From NCBI RefSeq assembly GCF_900220995.1, contig NZ_OBQF01000006.1, positions 124,126-188,125 of the forward strand: 64,000 bases of DNA. Direction: 5' to 3'. Below are positions 52,864 to 61,432 of this stretch, piece by piece. This stretch comes from Salinicoccus kekensis. GTDB lineage: Bacteria; Bacillota; Bacilli; Staphylococcales; Salinicoccaceae. How positions within the stretch are numbered: position 1 is the stretch's first letter; each line of letters opens with the position of its first letter. The notes under the pieces are model-generated. The model saw only the letters and a list, made by a program, of their open reading frames with translations, ran no database searches and was not told where the DNA came from. Made by a program: the position numbers and the translations under genes.

Positions 52864-53352
52864 TTAGAACAGGAATGCATCCAGCAGGAACCAGATGATC
52901 AGCAGTACATAGATCACGAAGTTGAATGCCGAACTCGCAAAAAATGCGAGGAGCGAACCGACTGCCGCCCTGAATGCTGCGTTGATGTCCTTTGTCGCTA
53001 TGAATTCAAGTGCCAGGACAAATACGAACGGCACGAATATGACGCCGAACGGCGGGTAGATGAACATCCCGACGATGACCCCGACGATCGCTGCGGCCTC
53101 ACTCTTCTTCGAACCGCCGTACTTCTTGACGAAATAACTGTTAGCGACCAAATCACTGACAAACACAAGTGCGGTTAAAACTGCTGCGACCAGCCAGAAC
53201 ATCCAGGTCAGTGTCTCACTGTTTATCAGAAAGTGATAAATTAAAAACCCGACCCAGAACATCACCACTGAAGGGATGACCGGTGCGATGACACCGACGA
53301 ATCCGAGGATAAAACTGACTATGACCAGTATCCACCATAAAATCTCCATCAA
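52864..53352 (-). CDS. DUF456 family membrane protein
   Basis: 162 residues with about five membrane helices. The N-terminal segment ILGFVGVIAPVIPSVVMFWVG shows the DUF456 G-x-x-G-x-x-x-P-x-x-P pattern. DLVANSYFVKKYGGSKKSEAAAIVG and GMFIYPPFGVIFVPFV are also typical. Function unknown. It is convergent to the importer operon and probably monocistronic. Confidence 0.82.
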   Translation of the reverse strand: MMEILWWILVIVSFILGFVGVIAPVIPSVVMFWVGFLIYHFLINSETLTWMFWLVAAVLTALVFVSDLVANSYFVKKYGGSKKSEAAAIVGVIVGMFIYPPFGVIFVPFVFVLALEFIATKDINAAFRAAVGSLLAFFASSAFNFVIYVLLIIWFLLDAFLF

Positions 53353-53444
53353 ACGACTCCTTCTTGAATATGAGTTTGCGTGCCATCAGCATCACTTAAT
53401 CCTAACAATATCCGGGAAAGCTTTGCAAGCGGAACTCCCCGGTG

Positions 53445-54308
53445 CTACGTTTCAAAATTTTTGATATAACTCTTCACGACTTTTATAAATGCTTCCACCT
53501 GCGGCAGTTCCATCACATTCTTATCGAATGAAATGTACGTATCCCGTGTGATCGGTTCTTCGTCGACGATCACTTCCTCGATTTTGAACTGCTCCTTATC
53601 AAAGTCTTTGACGACGATTTCAGGCAGCACCGTGACACCCACACCTTCGAACAATAAAGCCCGGCATGTCGCGATCTGGTCGACACTGAACTGGGGTTCA
53701 TACCTCCGGTTGAACCGCGTTTCAAAATACTTCTCGATCATCCTGATATAGACCGGCTCCGAAAAGAACTCGATTACCGGCGGGTTGTCCTGGCCGACGA
53801 GGCTTTTTGGTGTGACGAGGTAATGCCTGTCTGTGAAGAGCAGTTTATTTTCCTTGTTGAGCACCTGCCTGCCCCGGGTGATTGAAATATGGTAATCTTT
53901 TGCATCATTGATGATCTGCGGGGATGAGCCGACCTGGATGTTGATGTTCACCCCGGCGTACAGCCGTGTATATTCCCTCAGGACACCGGCAAGGATCGTG
54001 CTGCCGATCAATGATGAGACGCCGAGGTTCAAATTGCCTTCCACCGCCCCTTCATGGGCTACGAGGTACTCCTTCAGCATGTTTTCATTTTCCACGACCT
54101 TCTGGGCATGGCGGATGATCCGCTCCCCCGGTCCTGTGACGAACAATTCCCGCTTCGTCCGGATGAAGATTTCCACGCCCCACTCCTCTTCGATCGATTT
54201 CAGCCTCTGGCTGACCGCCGGCTGGGAGATGAACAGCCTTTCGGCGGCCTGCCTCAACGTCTTCGCTTCATGCAAAGTGACGAGCAGTTTATAATCATCA
54301 ACTTTCAT
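53445..54308 (-). CDS. LysR-family transcriptional regulator
   Basis: 287 residues. The N-terminal helix-turn-helix LRQAAERLFISQPAVSQRLKSIEEEWG is canonical, followed by the linker helix and an effector domain (~90-285) with VGVTVLPEIVV. It is divergent from the SDR stress gene (109 bp apart), which could be a target, and 1.7 kb from cidAB/lrgAB, whose regulator CidR is also of this family. The sequence alone does not decide which. Confidence 0.88.
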   Translation of the reverse strand: MKVDDYKLLVTLHEAKTLRQAAERLFISQPAVSQRLKSIEEEWGVEIFIRTKRELFVTGPGERIIRHAQKVVENENMLKEYLVAHEGAVEGNLNLGVSSLIGSTILAGVLREYTRLYAGVNINIQVGSSPQIINDAKDYHISITRGRQVLNKENKLLFTDRHYLVTPKSLVGQDNPPVIEFFSEPVYIRMIEKYFETRFNRRYEPQFSVDQIATCRALLFEGVGVTVLPEIVVKDFDKEQFKIEEVIVDEEPITRDTYISFDKNVMELPQVEAFIKVVKSYIKNFET

Positions 54309-54360
54309 TTAATCACCTTTTCTTCCTATATAAGAAAATCTTATCATAGTTTGCCGCTTC

Positions 54361-54385
54361 GAGTAACTCTTAAGGAATCGGGTAT
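54361..54385 (+). promoter_or_regulatory. Possible SigB-type promoter of the SDR gene
   Basis: GAGTAA, 13-bp spacer, GGGTAT. The -10 is perfect and the -35 matches 4 of 6. It ends 33 bp before the start codon. Confidence 0.5.
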
Positions 54386-54417
54386 ATGTAATCTACATTT
54401 GATTGAGGAGGTATTTT

Positions 54418-55299
54418 ATGAATAATGAAAAGAAATACGAAGCAGTCAATGAGCAGGTCGAAGGTTATACACAGGACGGGCAGCCCGGCATAGAGAAGGA
54501 CATGGACCCGAAACCCGTCATCATTGCCGATGATTATAAAGGCAGTGGAAAGCTGGAAGGGAAAGTGGCATTGATCACCGGCGGGGATTCAGGAATCGGC
54601 CGCTCGGTCGCCGTCCACTTCGCAAAAGAAGGGGCGGACGTCGCATTATTATATCTTGAAGAGGAAGAAGAAGATGCGCAATATGTAAAGATGCTCGCTG
54701 AAAAGGAAGACGTCAAGTGCCTGCTGTACAGCGGGGACATCAAGGATGCTGATTTCAGGAAAGAGACTGTGAAGGAGGTCGTCTCCAACCTTGGCACAAT
54801 CAACATCCTTGTGAATAATGCCGGTGTGCAGTTCCCGAAAAAGGACTTCCTCGACATCACCGAAGAGAATCTGCGGGAGACTTTCGAGACCAACATCATC
54901 AGCATGATCCTGCTCACACAGGAAGTGTTCCCTCACCTGGAGGAAGGGGATTCAATCATCAACTCCACGAGCGTCACGGCATATAAAGGCTCTCCAATCT
55001 TCATCGACTACTCATCGACGAAAGGGGCAATCACTTCATTCACCAGGTCGCTCGCCCAAAACCTCGCACCGCAGAAGATACGCGTGAACGCCGTGGCACC
55101 CGGGCCGATCTATACCCCGCTCATACCTGCCACATTCGATGCCGAGCATGTGGATGAACACGGCGAGGATACACCGATGGAAAGGCGCGGCCAGCCTGCT
55201 GAGCTCGGACCGTCGTACGTCTTCCTTGCAGCGCAGGATTCAAGCTATATGACCGGTGAAGTGCTCCACGTGAACGGCGGCGACTTCACGTCGAGCTAA
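54418..55299 (+). CDS. SDR-family oxidoreductase (YhdF/YdaD-like general stress type)
   Basis: 293 residues from ATG 54418 (GAGGAGG seven bases ahead; an upstream ATG-like start overlaps it). An N-terminal extension of ~45 residues with QPGIEKDMDPKPVI precedes the Rossmann core, as in the B. subtilis general-stress SDRs YdaD/YhdF. Cofactor loop TGGDSGIGRS, NNAG motif, catalytic Ser in INSTSVTAYKG and YSSTKGA (Y-x-x-x-K) are intact, ending YMTGEVLHVNGGDF. Probable NAD(P)-dependent alcohol/sugar dehydrogenase; substrate unknown. The SigB-like promoter agrees with the stress class. Confidence 0.88.
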   Translation: MNNEKKYEAVNEQVEGYTQDGQPGIEKDMDPKPVIIADDYKGSGKLEGKVALITGGDSGIGRSVAVHFAKEGADVALLYLEEEEEDAQYVKMLAEKEDVKCLLYSGDIKDADFRKETVKEVVSNLGTINILVNNAGVQFPKKDFLDITEENLRETFETNIISMILLTQEVFPHLEEGDSIINSTSVTAYKGSPIFIDYSSTKGAITSFTRSLAQNLAPQKIRVNAVAPGPIYTPLIPATFDAEHVDEHGEDTPMERRGQPAELGPSYVFLAAQDSSYMTGEVLHVNGGDFTSS

Positions 55300-55310
55300 A
55301 TATTTCTTTC

Positions 55311-55336
55311 AGGGGGCAGCTTACAGGCTGCCCCCT
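55311..55336. terminator. GC-rich hairpin between SDR and DUF402 genes
   Basis: Stem GGGGGCAGC / GCTGCCCCC (plus an A-T closing pair) with a 6-base loop. T tracts are poor on both sides, so termination is likely but not certain. Confidence 0.6.
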
Positions 55337-55875
55337 CACTTCATGTTTTTCCGCAGTTCCCCAAGGCAGTGCGCCGCAAGTTCTACAAACTGCCCGAAGT
55401 CCCGCTCAATCTCATCCATGATATGCTGTGCCACGGCGTAGGCCTCATCCTTGTCCTTCTCGGTAATCTTGTTGTTCTTCAGGGCACGCTGTATATCCTT
55501 CTCATCGACGAGCTCATACTGTCCGTCCGGGAGTGCGAGCACGTCCAGGTAAATGTCTTTCCGCCTTGCATTGCCCGGTTCCAGGTAATGTGCCATATTG
55601 ACATCGAAGTAGTACTGCAGCACGTGCCAGTGGTCATCATACATGACGGTGATGCTGTACTTCCGTTCTTTCGGCAGTATCTGCAGCCATTTATAATCCT
55701 TATCGACGACTTTCACCGATTTGTCCACGACCGGGACGACGAGAGGGGAGCGTATCTTCTTCATGTAGATAAGGCCGGCCAGGAACTCTTCACCATTGAA
55801 GCGGGTCAGCACTTCATCGTATGTAGAGTCCAATAAACGGCGCCACCCGCGTTTATCCAAGTATTTCATTTTCAT
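55336..55875 (-). CDS. DUF402 family protein
   Basis: 179 residues from ATG 55875 (AAGGAG ahead). A longer reading to 56025 would overlap the cidA start and has no ribosome site. The core YSITVMYDDHWHVLQYYFDVN followed by YLDVLALPDGQYELVDE is the DUF402 fold, shared with the nucleoside di/triphosphatase Ntdp, whose metal-binding Asp/Glu are in the D-x-Y-L-D and L-D/V-D-E segments. A nucleotide phosphatase activity is possible but not demonstrated by sequence. It is divergent from cidA. Confidence 0.75.
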   Translation of the reverse strand: MKMKYLDKRGWRRLLDSTYDEVLTRFNGEEFLAGLIYMKKIRSPLVVPVVDKSVKVVDKDYKWLQILPKERKYSITVMYDDHWHVLQYYFDVNMAHYLEPGNARRKDIYLDVLALPDGQYELVDEKDIQRALKNNKITEKDKDEAYAVAQHIMDEIERDFGQFVELAAHCLGELRKNMK

Positions 55876-56017
55876 GGCTCTCATCTCCTTCATTACATTA
55901 TACATAATAAGCAAAAGAAAAGTGAAGAAATACGCAATCTCGGGAAGCCTCCATTTCGCCCTCCCCTGCACCTCATAATGATGTAAAATGATGGTATACC
56001 GACAGAGGTGAATACAT

Positions 56018-56383
56018 ATGGTCAAATCAATGAAAATCGTCTTACAGATCGCAATATTATATATACTGTACCAGGCCGGGGAATGGCTTTCCGAAACGTT
56101 TCAGCTGGCCCTCCCCGGAAGCGTCATCGGGATGATGCTGCTGATCCTCCTGCTTTTCACACGGGTGATCAGAATTGAATGGATCGGGGATGGTGCGGGT
56201 TTCATGGTGAAATATCTGCCTTTCTTTTTCATCCCGTCCACCCTCGGCATCATGCAGTATTACGGCATATTCCAAGGGAAGGGCTTCATGCTGGTCATCA
56301 TCGTCCTTGTGAGCACCATTCTCGTGATGGCCGTCTCCGGACTGATCGGCCATTTATCCGGCGGCAGGGAGGGACAGCCATGA
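56018..56383 (+). CDS. cidA: CidA/LrgA family holin-like protein
   Basis: 121 residues with four membrane helices. ALPGSVIGMMLLILLL is the LrgA/CidA hallmark (P-G-S-x-x-G-M), and FFIPSTLGIMQYYG follows. These proteins act with a CidB/LrgB partner in overflow export of pyruvate/acetate-type metabolites and in control of autolysis. Whether this pair is Cid or Lrg cannot be told; I use cid by convention. AGAGGTGA precedes the ATG. The stop overlaps the next gene by 4 bp. Confidence 0.85.
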   Translation: MVKSMKIVLQIAILYILYQAGEWLSETFQLALPGSVIGMMLLILLLFTRVIRIEWIGDGAGFMVKYLPFFFIPSTLGIMQYYGIFQGKGFMLVIIVLVSTILVMAVSGLIGHLSGGREGQP

Positions 56384-57066
56384 ACATCCTCGCAGCCTCG
56401 GGCATAATCGCAATGACCATCTTAGTATACCGGTTGTCGCTCTACATACACCGGAAGGCGGAAAGCCCCTTCACCCTGCCCATTTTATCATCAACGGTCA
56501 TCCTCATCATTTTCCTGTCCGTTTTTGATATCCCGTATGAACAATACATGATCGGCGGTGAGTGGATCAATCAGCTGCTCGGGCCTGCCGTCGTCGCCCT
56601 TGCCTATCCGCTCTATATACACCGTAAAGTCATGGTGAAGCTTGCAGTGCCGCTCTTCACCGGTACTGCGGCCGGTGCTTTCATCGGCGTCGTATCCGGC
56701 ATCTCCCTGGCGAAATGGACAGGGTTCGGGACTGAAATATTATATGCCATTTCCGCCAAGTCCGTGACGACGCCGGTTGCTGTAGTCATCACAGAATCAC
56801 TCGGCGGCATCACATCACTTGCAGCCGTGATGGTCATGATTGCAGGCATCGGAGGTGCGGTCATGCACAAGTATATCTTTAAAATATTCGGCATCACCTC
56901 GCACCTTGGACGCGGCATGGGGATGGGTGCCGCATCACATGCAATAGGGACGGCTGAAGTGATGAAAGACAGCCAGCTCGAAGGTTCGATCAGCACCGTC
57001 GCAATGGTCGCGAGCGCAATCATCGTCTCCCTCATCACACCAGGAATCGTATCATGGTTTGTTTAG
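56380..57066 (+). CDS. cidB: CidB/LrgB family membrane protein
   Basis: 228 residues from ATG 56380, overlapping cidA by ATGA; longer readings upstream are out of frame with cidA function. Around seven helices. GPAVVALAYPLYIHR, AKSVTTPVAVVITESLGG and HAIGTAEVMKDSQLEGSIS are strongly conserved LrgB segments. It forms the operon partner of cidA and is terminated by a 15-bp hairpin at 57096. Confidence 0.9.
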   Translation: MNILAASGIIAMTILVYRLSLYIHRKAESPFTLPILSSTVILIIFLSVFDIPYEQYMIGGEWINQLLGPAVVALAYPLYIHRKVMVKLAVPLFTGTAAGAFIGVVSGISLAKWTGFGTEILYAISAKSVTTPVAVVITESLGGITSLAAVMVMIAGIGGAVMHKYIFKIFGITSHLGRGMGMGAASHAIGTAEVMKDSQLEGSISTVAMVASAIIVSLITPGIVSWFV

Positions 57067-57095
57067 ATTCAACTTCCATAGATCAGTAAAACACA

Positions 57096-57129
57096 AAGCA
57101 GGCCCTGGACATTTGTCCAGGGCCTGCTT
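57096..57129. terminator. Bidirectional terminator after cidB
   Basis: Perfect 15-bp stem AAGCAGGCCCTGGAC / GTCCAGGGCCTGCTT with an ATTT loop, separating cidB from the convergent ABC permease gene. Confidence 0.85.
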
Positions 57130-57131
57130 GT

Positions 57132-59144
57132 TCACTCCACCCCGACGATGAAGTGTGTATATTCAGCGGCATCCGCTTCAATATCACCCGTACCTTCATA
57201 CGGGTAGTAATTCAGGTTGGTATAGATGATCAGCCTGCGGCTTCCGGCGTTGAGCGCACCGTCATCCACGGTTTCCATCACTTCTGTCCGTCCGTCTTCA
57301 CCGAGTGCCTCGAGCTCATATTTCAAAGCGAGTTCCTCAAACGGTAATCTCCGGTAATCTTCATAAAATGCATCCTCCCCTTCGATCTCGTAGGTGTAGA
57401 CTTCCTCTGCACCGGCGAGGGAAATGAATTCACTGATATCCTGTGCTTCTGAAATACGGGACAACACTGCAGGATGGTAGAGCAGCACCCTGCCGTAGAT
57501 CCATTCATTGAATGTACCGTTGTTGAATTCCAGTTCGGCATTGATGATATGTTCAGATGCGAACCTGTTCAACTCGGTGCCGGCATCCGCCGTCTTCTGG
57601 AACCCTTCCTTATATTCATTGATGAAACGCTCGATCTCCCGTTCATCATCAATCAATACAGTGCTGCTTCCGGAGGCTATCAATGACAGCTGCACCAGAT
57701 CACGGTCGTCCCCGATGTTATATATCAGGTCCTGCGCCCTCGTCTGACCGGCCGTATTCAGTTCGGCCAAAAGCCTTTCAGCCTCTTCACCTTCGGGATA
57801 ATGGTCGAACGAGCGGTGTACCATGCTGCCGTCCTTCATCCGGTAAGTGACTTCAAATATCCTGTATTCTTCGAGACTGTGCCTCGGCACTTTATTGTCA
57901 GCAGCATATTGATGCACCTGTGTGACATCACTGATATATGCAGGGTCGTCCATCATCAGGAAATCCTCACTCATGATGTCGTTCTGGGGGACGTATCCTG
58001 AAAATATCCCGGCCTCTCCGGCATCGACCATGACCGCTTCAACTTCGTCCGCAGGCGGCACGTAGTCGGAATACATGTTCCAACCCGCATAGAATACCAC
58101 CATGAACACGACTGCACTGCCGGCGGAAATCAGGAAGCGCCTGACTTTGAAGCGGATCTTGACCGTACTCTGGAAGAACATTTCCACCAGGATGAAGGAA
58201 ACGAACCAGGCGAAAATAAAGGCGATGACCCGTACAATATTTTCTGCGGCAAAAATCAATCCGACCACATTCCCAAGTATGAGCATGCCGACGATTACGA
58301 TCAGGACCGACAGGATCACCCGTACAGGATGGTAGGTGAAGTTTAAGTTCACATATTCATTCTGCCTTCTGCCATAGAGGATATAGGAAAAAATGAAAGC
58401 GAGGAGTGCCACTCCCGCCCATATGACCCACTTCATCCAGGAGATCGGCTCATATATCTGCATGACGGCGAATATCGGAAACGTATTTTCGATGACAGGT
58501 GTGAGCAGGTCATCATCCATCACGCCCTGGAACAGGGAGATGCCGTCGAACATCGTGCTTGCTGTGCTCGTCGCTGCAGCCCACAGTGCAAGCGGCAGGA
58601 AGAATATGATGATGACGAGCTGCAGGTGAATGAACAGATGATTCGTGAAAAAGCCCGTGAACACCGTGATGATGAAAACTGTCGCCATCACGGCAATGCT
58701 GTAGACAAGCCACGAGAGGACATCAAGTGCTGCCAGTTCAAAAGTGAGGGCAAAACGTTCCACCATCAGGATTGCAGCAATCAGGGCCGTCGAGATGATG
58801 ATCGATGAAATGCCGATGATGAATACGCTCGTCAGCACCGTGACCCGTTTGACCGGCAGACTGTGGATGAAGTCAGAAACGCTTTCCTGATTTTTAAAGT
58901 TCATCGAAAACAATCCAAGACCCGCTGCATATATCATGCCGAAAACCAGATGTACGGATGCAAGGTTCTCGAAGACGGCCGCATCATACAAATATGAGGC
59001 ATCCGTCATGCTGAGGGAGAAGATCCACAGGCTGAGGGGCAGGACAATCAGGGACATCATCATATACAGGACGGTGATCCAGAATGTCTGGACGGTGAAA
59101 TGCCTGAGCAGTGTGCTATTCCACAATAATGTTGGAGATTTCAT
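57132..59144 (-). CDS. Large ABC-2 type permease of a YtrA-controlled transporter
   Basis: 670 residues from ATG 59144; a reading starting at 59204 lies within the ATPase gene. An N-terminal membrane part of about six helices (~10-340) includes ESVSDFIHSLPVKRVTVLTSVF, a typical ABC-2 coupling segment. After one more helix (~365-385) comes a ~280-residue Asp/Glu-rich extracellular region that ends the protein. The large outside domain suggests ligand or peptide sensing. It overlaps the ATPase gene by 29 bp. Family members (YtrC/D, BceB-like) take part in cell-envelope stress, but the substrate is unknown. Confidence 0.8.
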   Translation of the reverse strand: MKSPTLLWNSTLLRHFTVQTFWITVLYMMMSLIVLPLSLWIFSLSMTDASYLYDAAVFENLASVHLVFGMIYAAGLGLFSMNFKNQESVSDFIHSLPVKRVTVLTSVFIIGISSIIISTALIAAILMVERFALTFELAALDVLSWLVYSIAVMATVFIITVFTGFFTNHLFIHLQLVIIIFFLPLALWAAATSTASTMFDGISLFQGVMDDDLLTPVIENTFPIFAVMQIYEPISWMKWVIWAGVALLAFIFSYILYGRRQNEYVNLNFTYHPVRVILSVLIVIVGMLILGNVVGLIFAAENIVRVIAFIFAWFVSFILVEMFFQSTVKIRFKVRRFLISAGSAVVFMVVFYAGWNMYSDYVPPADEVEAVMVDAGEAGIFSGYVPQNDIMSEDFLMMDDPAYISDVTQVHQYAADNKVPRHSLEEYRIFEVTYRMKDGSMVHRSFDHYPEGEEAERLLAELNTAGQTRAQDLIYNIGDDRDLVQLSLIASGSSTVLIDDEREIERFINEYKEGFQKTADAGTELNRFASEHIINAELEFNNGTFNEWIYGRVLLYHPAVLSRISEAQDISEFISLAGAEEVYTYEIEGEDAFYEDYRRLPFEELALKYELEALGEDGRTEVMETVDDGALNAGSRRLIIYTNLNYYPYEGTGDIEADAAEYTHFIVGVE

Positions 59145-60021
59145 ATCCCTTTTCCCCCATTTCATAAGTGAATATCTCTTCCAGGGTGAGCGGCAGGATA
59201 TCATACATCAGGGGATCATACTTCGTCACTTTCCGCTCGACTGCTGTAAGATCACCTTTGATGATGCAGGTGGCCACCCGTCCCCTGATATTTTTGTGCA
59301 CGGCACCGATGTCTTTATAGAAATTTTCATCCGGCAGCGTTTTGAAGGCAATCTGGAGCTTGCAGTGGGAGCCCTTGATTTCATTCAGGTCCCTGTTGAA
59401 TAAAACCTCTCCGTTGTGCATGATGGACACCGAATCACACAAATCCTCCATCTCCCGAAGATTATGGCTGGATGCGATGACGGTCATATTATGGTTCGCG
59501 ATGTCCTGCATCATGATATTTTTGACCTGGTTCCTCATGATCGGATCCAGCCCGTCAAAAGGTTCATCCAGCAGCATCACTTTGGGCCGCGCCGACATCG
59601 CCAGTATGAATGAAGCCTGACGCTTCATCCCTTTGGATAATGCATTCAGCGGCTGATCCGGGTTCAAATTGAAATGGTCTGCAAGCTGATGGAATCTCTT
59701 TTCCGACCAGTTACTGTAAATACCCTCATAAAAGACCGCCATCTTATTCAAAGTTGCCGAGGTGAAGAAATACGGCATATCCTGAATGAAAATCACTTCC
59801 GATTTAACAAGGGTGTTTTCAAATACTTCCTGTCCCCCGTAAAGGACCTCCCCGTTTTCAGGCTTATAGATTCCTGCCATGACTTTCATGAAAGTCGTTT
59901 TTCCGGCACCGTTTGAACCGAGCAGCCCATGCATCGTCCCTTCCTTAATATTCAGGGATACGTTATCCACAGCTTTCTTGGCACCGAATGACTTATCGAC
60001 GCCAGTGATGTTTATATTCAT
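59116..60021 (-). CDS. ABC transporter ATPase, YtrB-like
   Basis: 301 residues from ATG 60021 (GGAG 8 bases ahead; a GTG at 60030 abuts that site). Walker A GSNGAGKTT, signature LSKGMKRQ (LSGGQ altered to LSKGM, common in the YtrB/BcrA-type exporters), Walker B VMLLDEPFDGLD, switch His ASSHNL. The last ~85 residues form the C-terminal extension of the family. It overlaps gntR by 4 bp and the permease by 29 bp, so the three genes are tightly coupled. Confidence 0.88.
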   Translation of the reverse strand: MNINITGVDKSFGAKKAVDNVSLNIKEGTMHGLLGSNGAGKTTFMKVMAGIYKPENGEVLYGGQEVFENTLVKSEVIFIQDMPYFFTSATLNKMAVFYEGIYSNWSEKRFHQLADHFNLNPDQPLNALSKGMKRQASFILAMSARPKVMLLDEPFDGLDPIMRNQVKNIMMQDIANHNMTVIASSHNLREMEDLCDSVSIMHNGEVLFNRDLNEIKGSHCKLQIAFKTLPDENFYKDIGAVHKNIRGRVATCIIKGDLTAVERKVTKYDPLMYDILPLTLEEIFTYEMGEKGYEISNIIVE

Positions 60022-60410
60022 CCGTCCCACTCCTCTCCAACATCATCTTTTGCTTTTTCAACCAAATCTTTGATTTCTTCGACCGGCACATCCAAATAAA
60101 TCAATTCTCTTGCTGTGATTTCCAGATTCTCCTTCAGTGTCTCAATCTTGTCGGGAGTGGCGGCATGCTTCATATCACTGACAAAGTTTCCTTTACCGGG
60201 CACCGAGTAGATGTACCCTTCATTTTCCAGTTCACGATATGCTTTCTGAATGGTATTCGGATTGATCGTCAATTCCTGCGCCAGGCTTCTGACCGATGGC
60301 AGCTTCTCATCGGTCTCGAGCACATTTTGAATGATGAGCATCCTGATGTGGTTGACCAGCTGCTCATATATCGGCATCCTGCTTTTCAAATCGATGTTGA
60401 ACAAAAGCAT
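60018..60410 (-). CDS. GntR-family regulator, YtrA type
   Basis: 130 residues. GntR winged helix (~10-75) with SVRSLAQELTINPNTIQKAYRELENEG, typical of the YtrA subfamily, followed by a short helical dimerisation tail and no effector domain. In Firmicutes YtrA represses its own ABC operon and responds to cell-wall antibiotics acting on lipid II. The likely operator is the inverted repeat at 60422-60448. It is the first gene of gntR-ATPase-permease. Confidence 0.9.
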   Translation of the reverse strand: MLLFNIDLKSRMPIYEQLVNHIRMLIIQNVLETDEKLPSVRSLAQELTINPNTIQKAYRELENEGYIYSVPGKGNFVSDMKHAATPDKIETLKENLEITARELIYLDVPVEEIKDLVEKAKDDVGEEWDG

Positions 60411-60421
60411 CCCTCCGCCCT

Positions 60422-60448
60422 AACTGTATTACTTATTATAATACAGTT
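60422..60448. promoter_or_regulatory. Operator/promoter of the YtrA-type operon
   Basis: Perfect inverted repeat AACTGTATTA-N7-TAATACAGTT. Read on the minus strand it contains TATAAT, so the -10 lies inside the probable YtrA operator. The start codon is 12 bp away. Confidence 0.7.
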
Positions 60449-60545
60449 GGTACAGTAAAATTACAATTATTATGTATCCCATATGAGAAAATATTTGTCC
60501 ACCACACTTTTTCATCATGACGGGACCCTGTCCTCCCCCCCCCTT

Positions 60546-60582
60546 AAAAAATAAAAAACACGGAACCTTGATCGGTTCCGTG
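60546..60582 (-). terminator. Terminator of the SDR gene at 60597
   Basis: Nine-base-pair stem CACGGAACC / GGTTCCGTG with a 6-base loop and TTTTTTATTTTTT on the minus strand. A run of nine C (60535-60543) follows. Confidence 0.83.
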
Positions 60583-60596
60583 CTGGGTGACTCTCC

Positions 60597-61373
60597 TTAT
60601 AATGATGCGCTGGCACCGCCGTCGATGTTCACGGCAGCGCCTGTAATGTATGAAGCGAGTTCCGAACATAAAAATGTGATCACATTCGCCGCTTCCTCCG
60701 TTTCACCGACGCGTCCGAGCGGGATGTCCTCCCGGCCGGTTGTCGCAAATTCCTCCCAGCTCATCTCAGGCGCCTCTGCCTTCCACATCTTCTCCACCTG
60801 GTCGCTGCGTATCAGGCCGATGCATACGGCGTTGACCCGGATGCCGTACCGGCCGAGGTCTTTGCTCATCGCTTTCGTCATTGCGAGTCCAGCACTTCTC
60901 GATACGGATGTCGGCAGTGTGCCGGCACCCGGGTTCTTCCCCGCCACAGCGGTGAGGTTCAGTATGGCGCCGCCATTCTCCTTCAGATGCGGCAGGGCGG
61001 CTTTCGACATTTTGACTGCCGACAGCACTTTCAGATCGAGATCGCCCTGCCAGTCATTGACCTCAACTTCTTCAAAGCTTTCCGCAAAGGCACCGCCTGC
61101 GTTATTGACGAGCACGTCGAGGCGGCCGAACCTTTCAATGACCGCGTTGATGATATTCTCTCCCGCATCATCCCCGGTGACGTCCTGGACGACATAGTCG
61201 ACCTCACCGTGAGCGCCGAGTGACTCCTTCGCTGCAGCAAGCTCTTCCTCACCCCTTGCCACAAGCATCACCTTTGCACCGAGCTTCAACATTTCCTCTG
61301 CCGTCTGTCTGCCGATCCCTTTGCTGGAACCTGTGATTACGGCAACCTTGCCTTCATAACCAAAATCCATCAT
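60597..61373 (-). CDS. SDR-fold protein lacking the catalytic Tyr-Lys pair
   Basis: 258 residues. Cofactor loop TGSSKGIGR, NNAG motif (VLVNNAGG) and the C-terminal ITGAAVNIDGG are those of a classical FabG-like short-chain dehydrogenase. The active-site Y-x-x-x-K reads TSVSR (PTSVSRSAG), so Tyr and Lys are Thr and Arg, and the preceding Ser position is Thr (LNLTAVAG). A subgroup of SDRs annotated as 3-oxoacyl reductase-like carries this variation, and its catalysis is unclear. It may bind NAD(P)H without classical reduction or use another mechanism. Monocistronic. Confidence 0.82.
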   Translation of the reverse strand: MMDFGYEGKVAVITGSSKGIGRQTAEEMLKLGAKVMLVARGEEELAAAKESLGAHGEVDYVVQDVTGDDAGENIINAVIERFGRLDVLVNNAGGAFAESFEEVEVNDWQGDLDLKVLSAVKMSKAALPHLKENGGAILNLTAVAGKNPGAGTLPTSVSRSAGLAMTKAMSKDLGRYGIRVNAVCIGLIRSDQVEKMWKAEAPEMSWEEFATTGREDIPLGRVGETEEAANVITFLCSELASYITGAAVNIDGGASASL

Positions 61374-61432
61374 GCATCCCCCTAATATGTCTTTATTTAA
61401 AAGTTATCATTACGGATGCTTCTTTTGAAGCT

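Noticed and set aside
55876-56025. 50-residue N-terminal extension of the DUF402 gene with a hydrophobic helix
   Set aside because: No ribosome site, overlaps the start of divergent cidA, and the family begins near the ATG at 55875.
56179-56379. N-terminal extension of cidB into the cidA gene
   Set aside because: Frame-shifted reading of cidA with His/Arg-rich, low-quality sequence; the ATG at 56380 overlapping the cidA stop by 4 bp gives the normal LrgB start.
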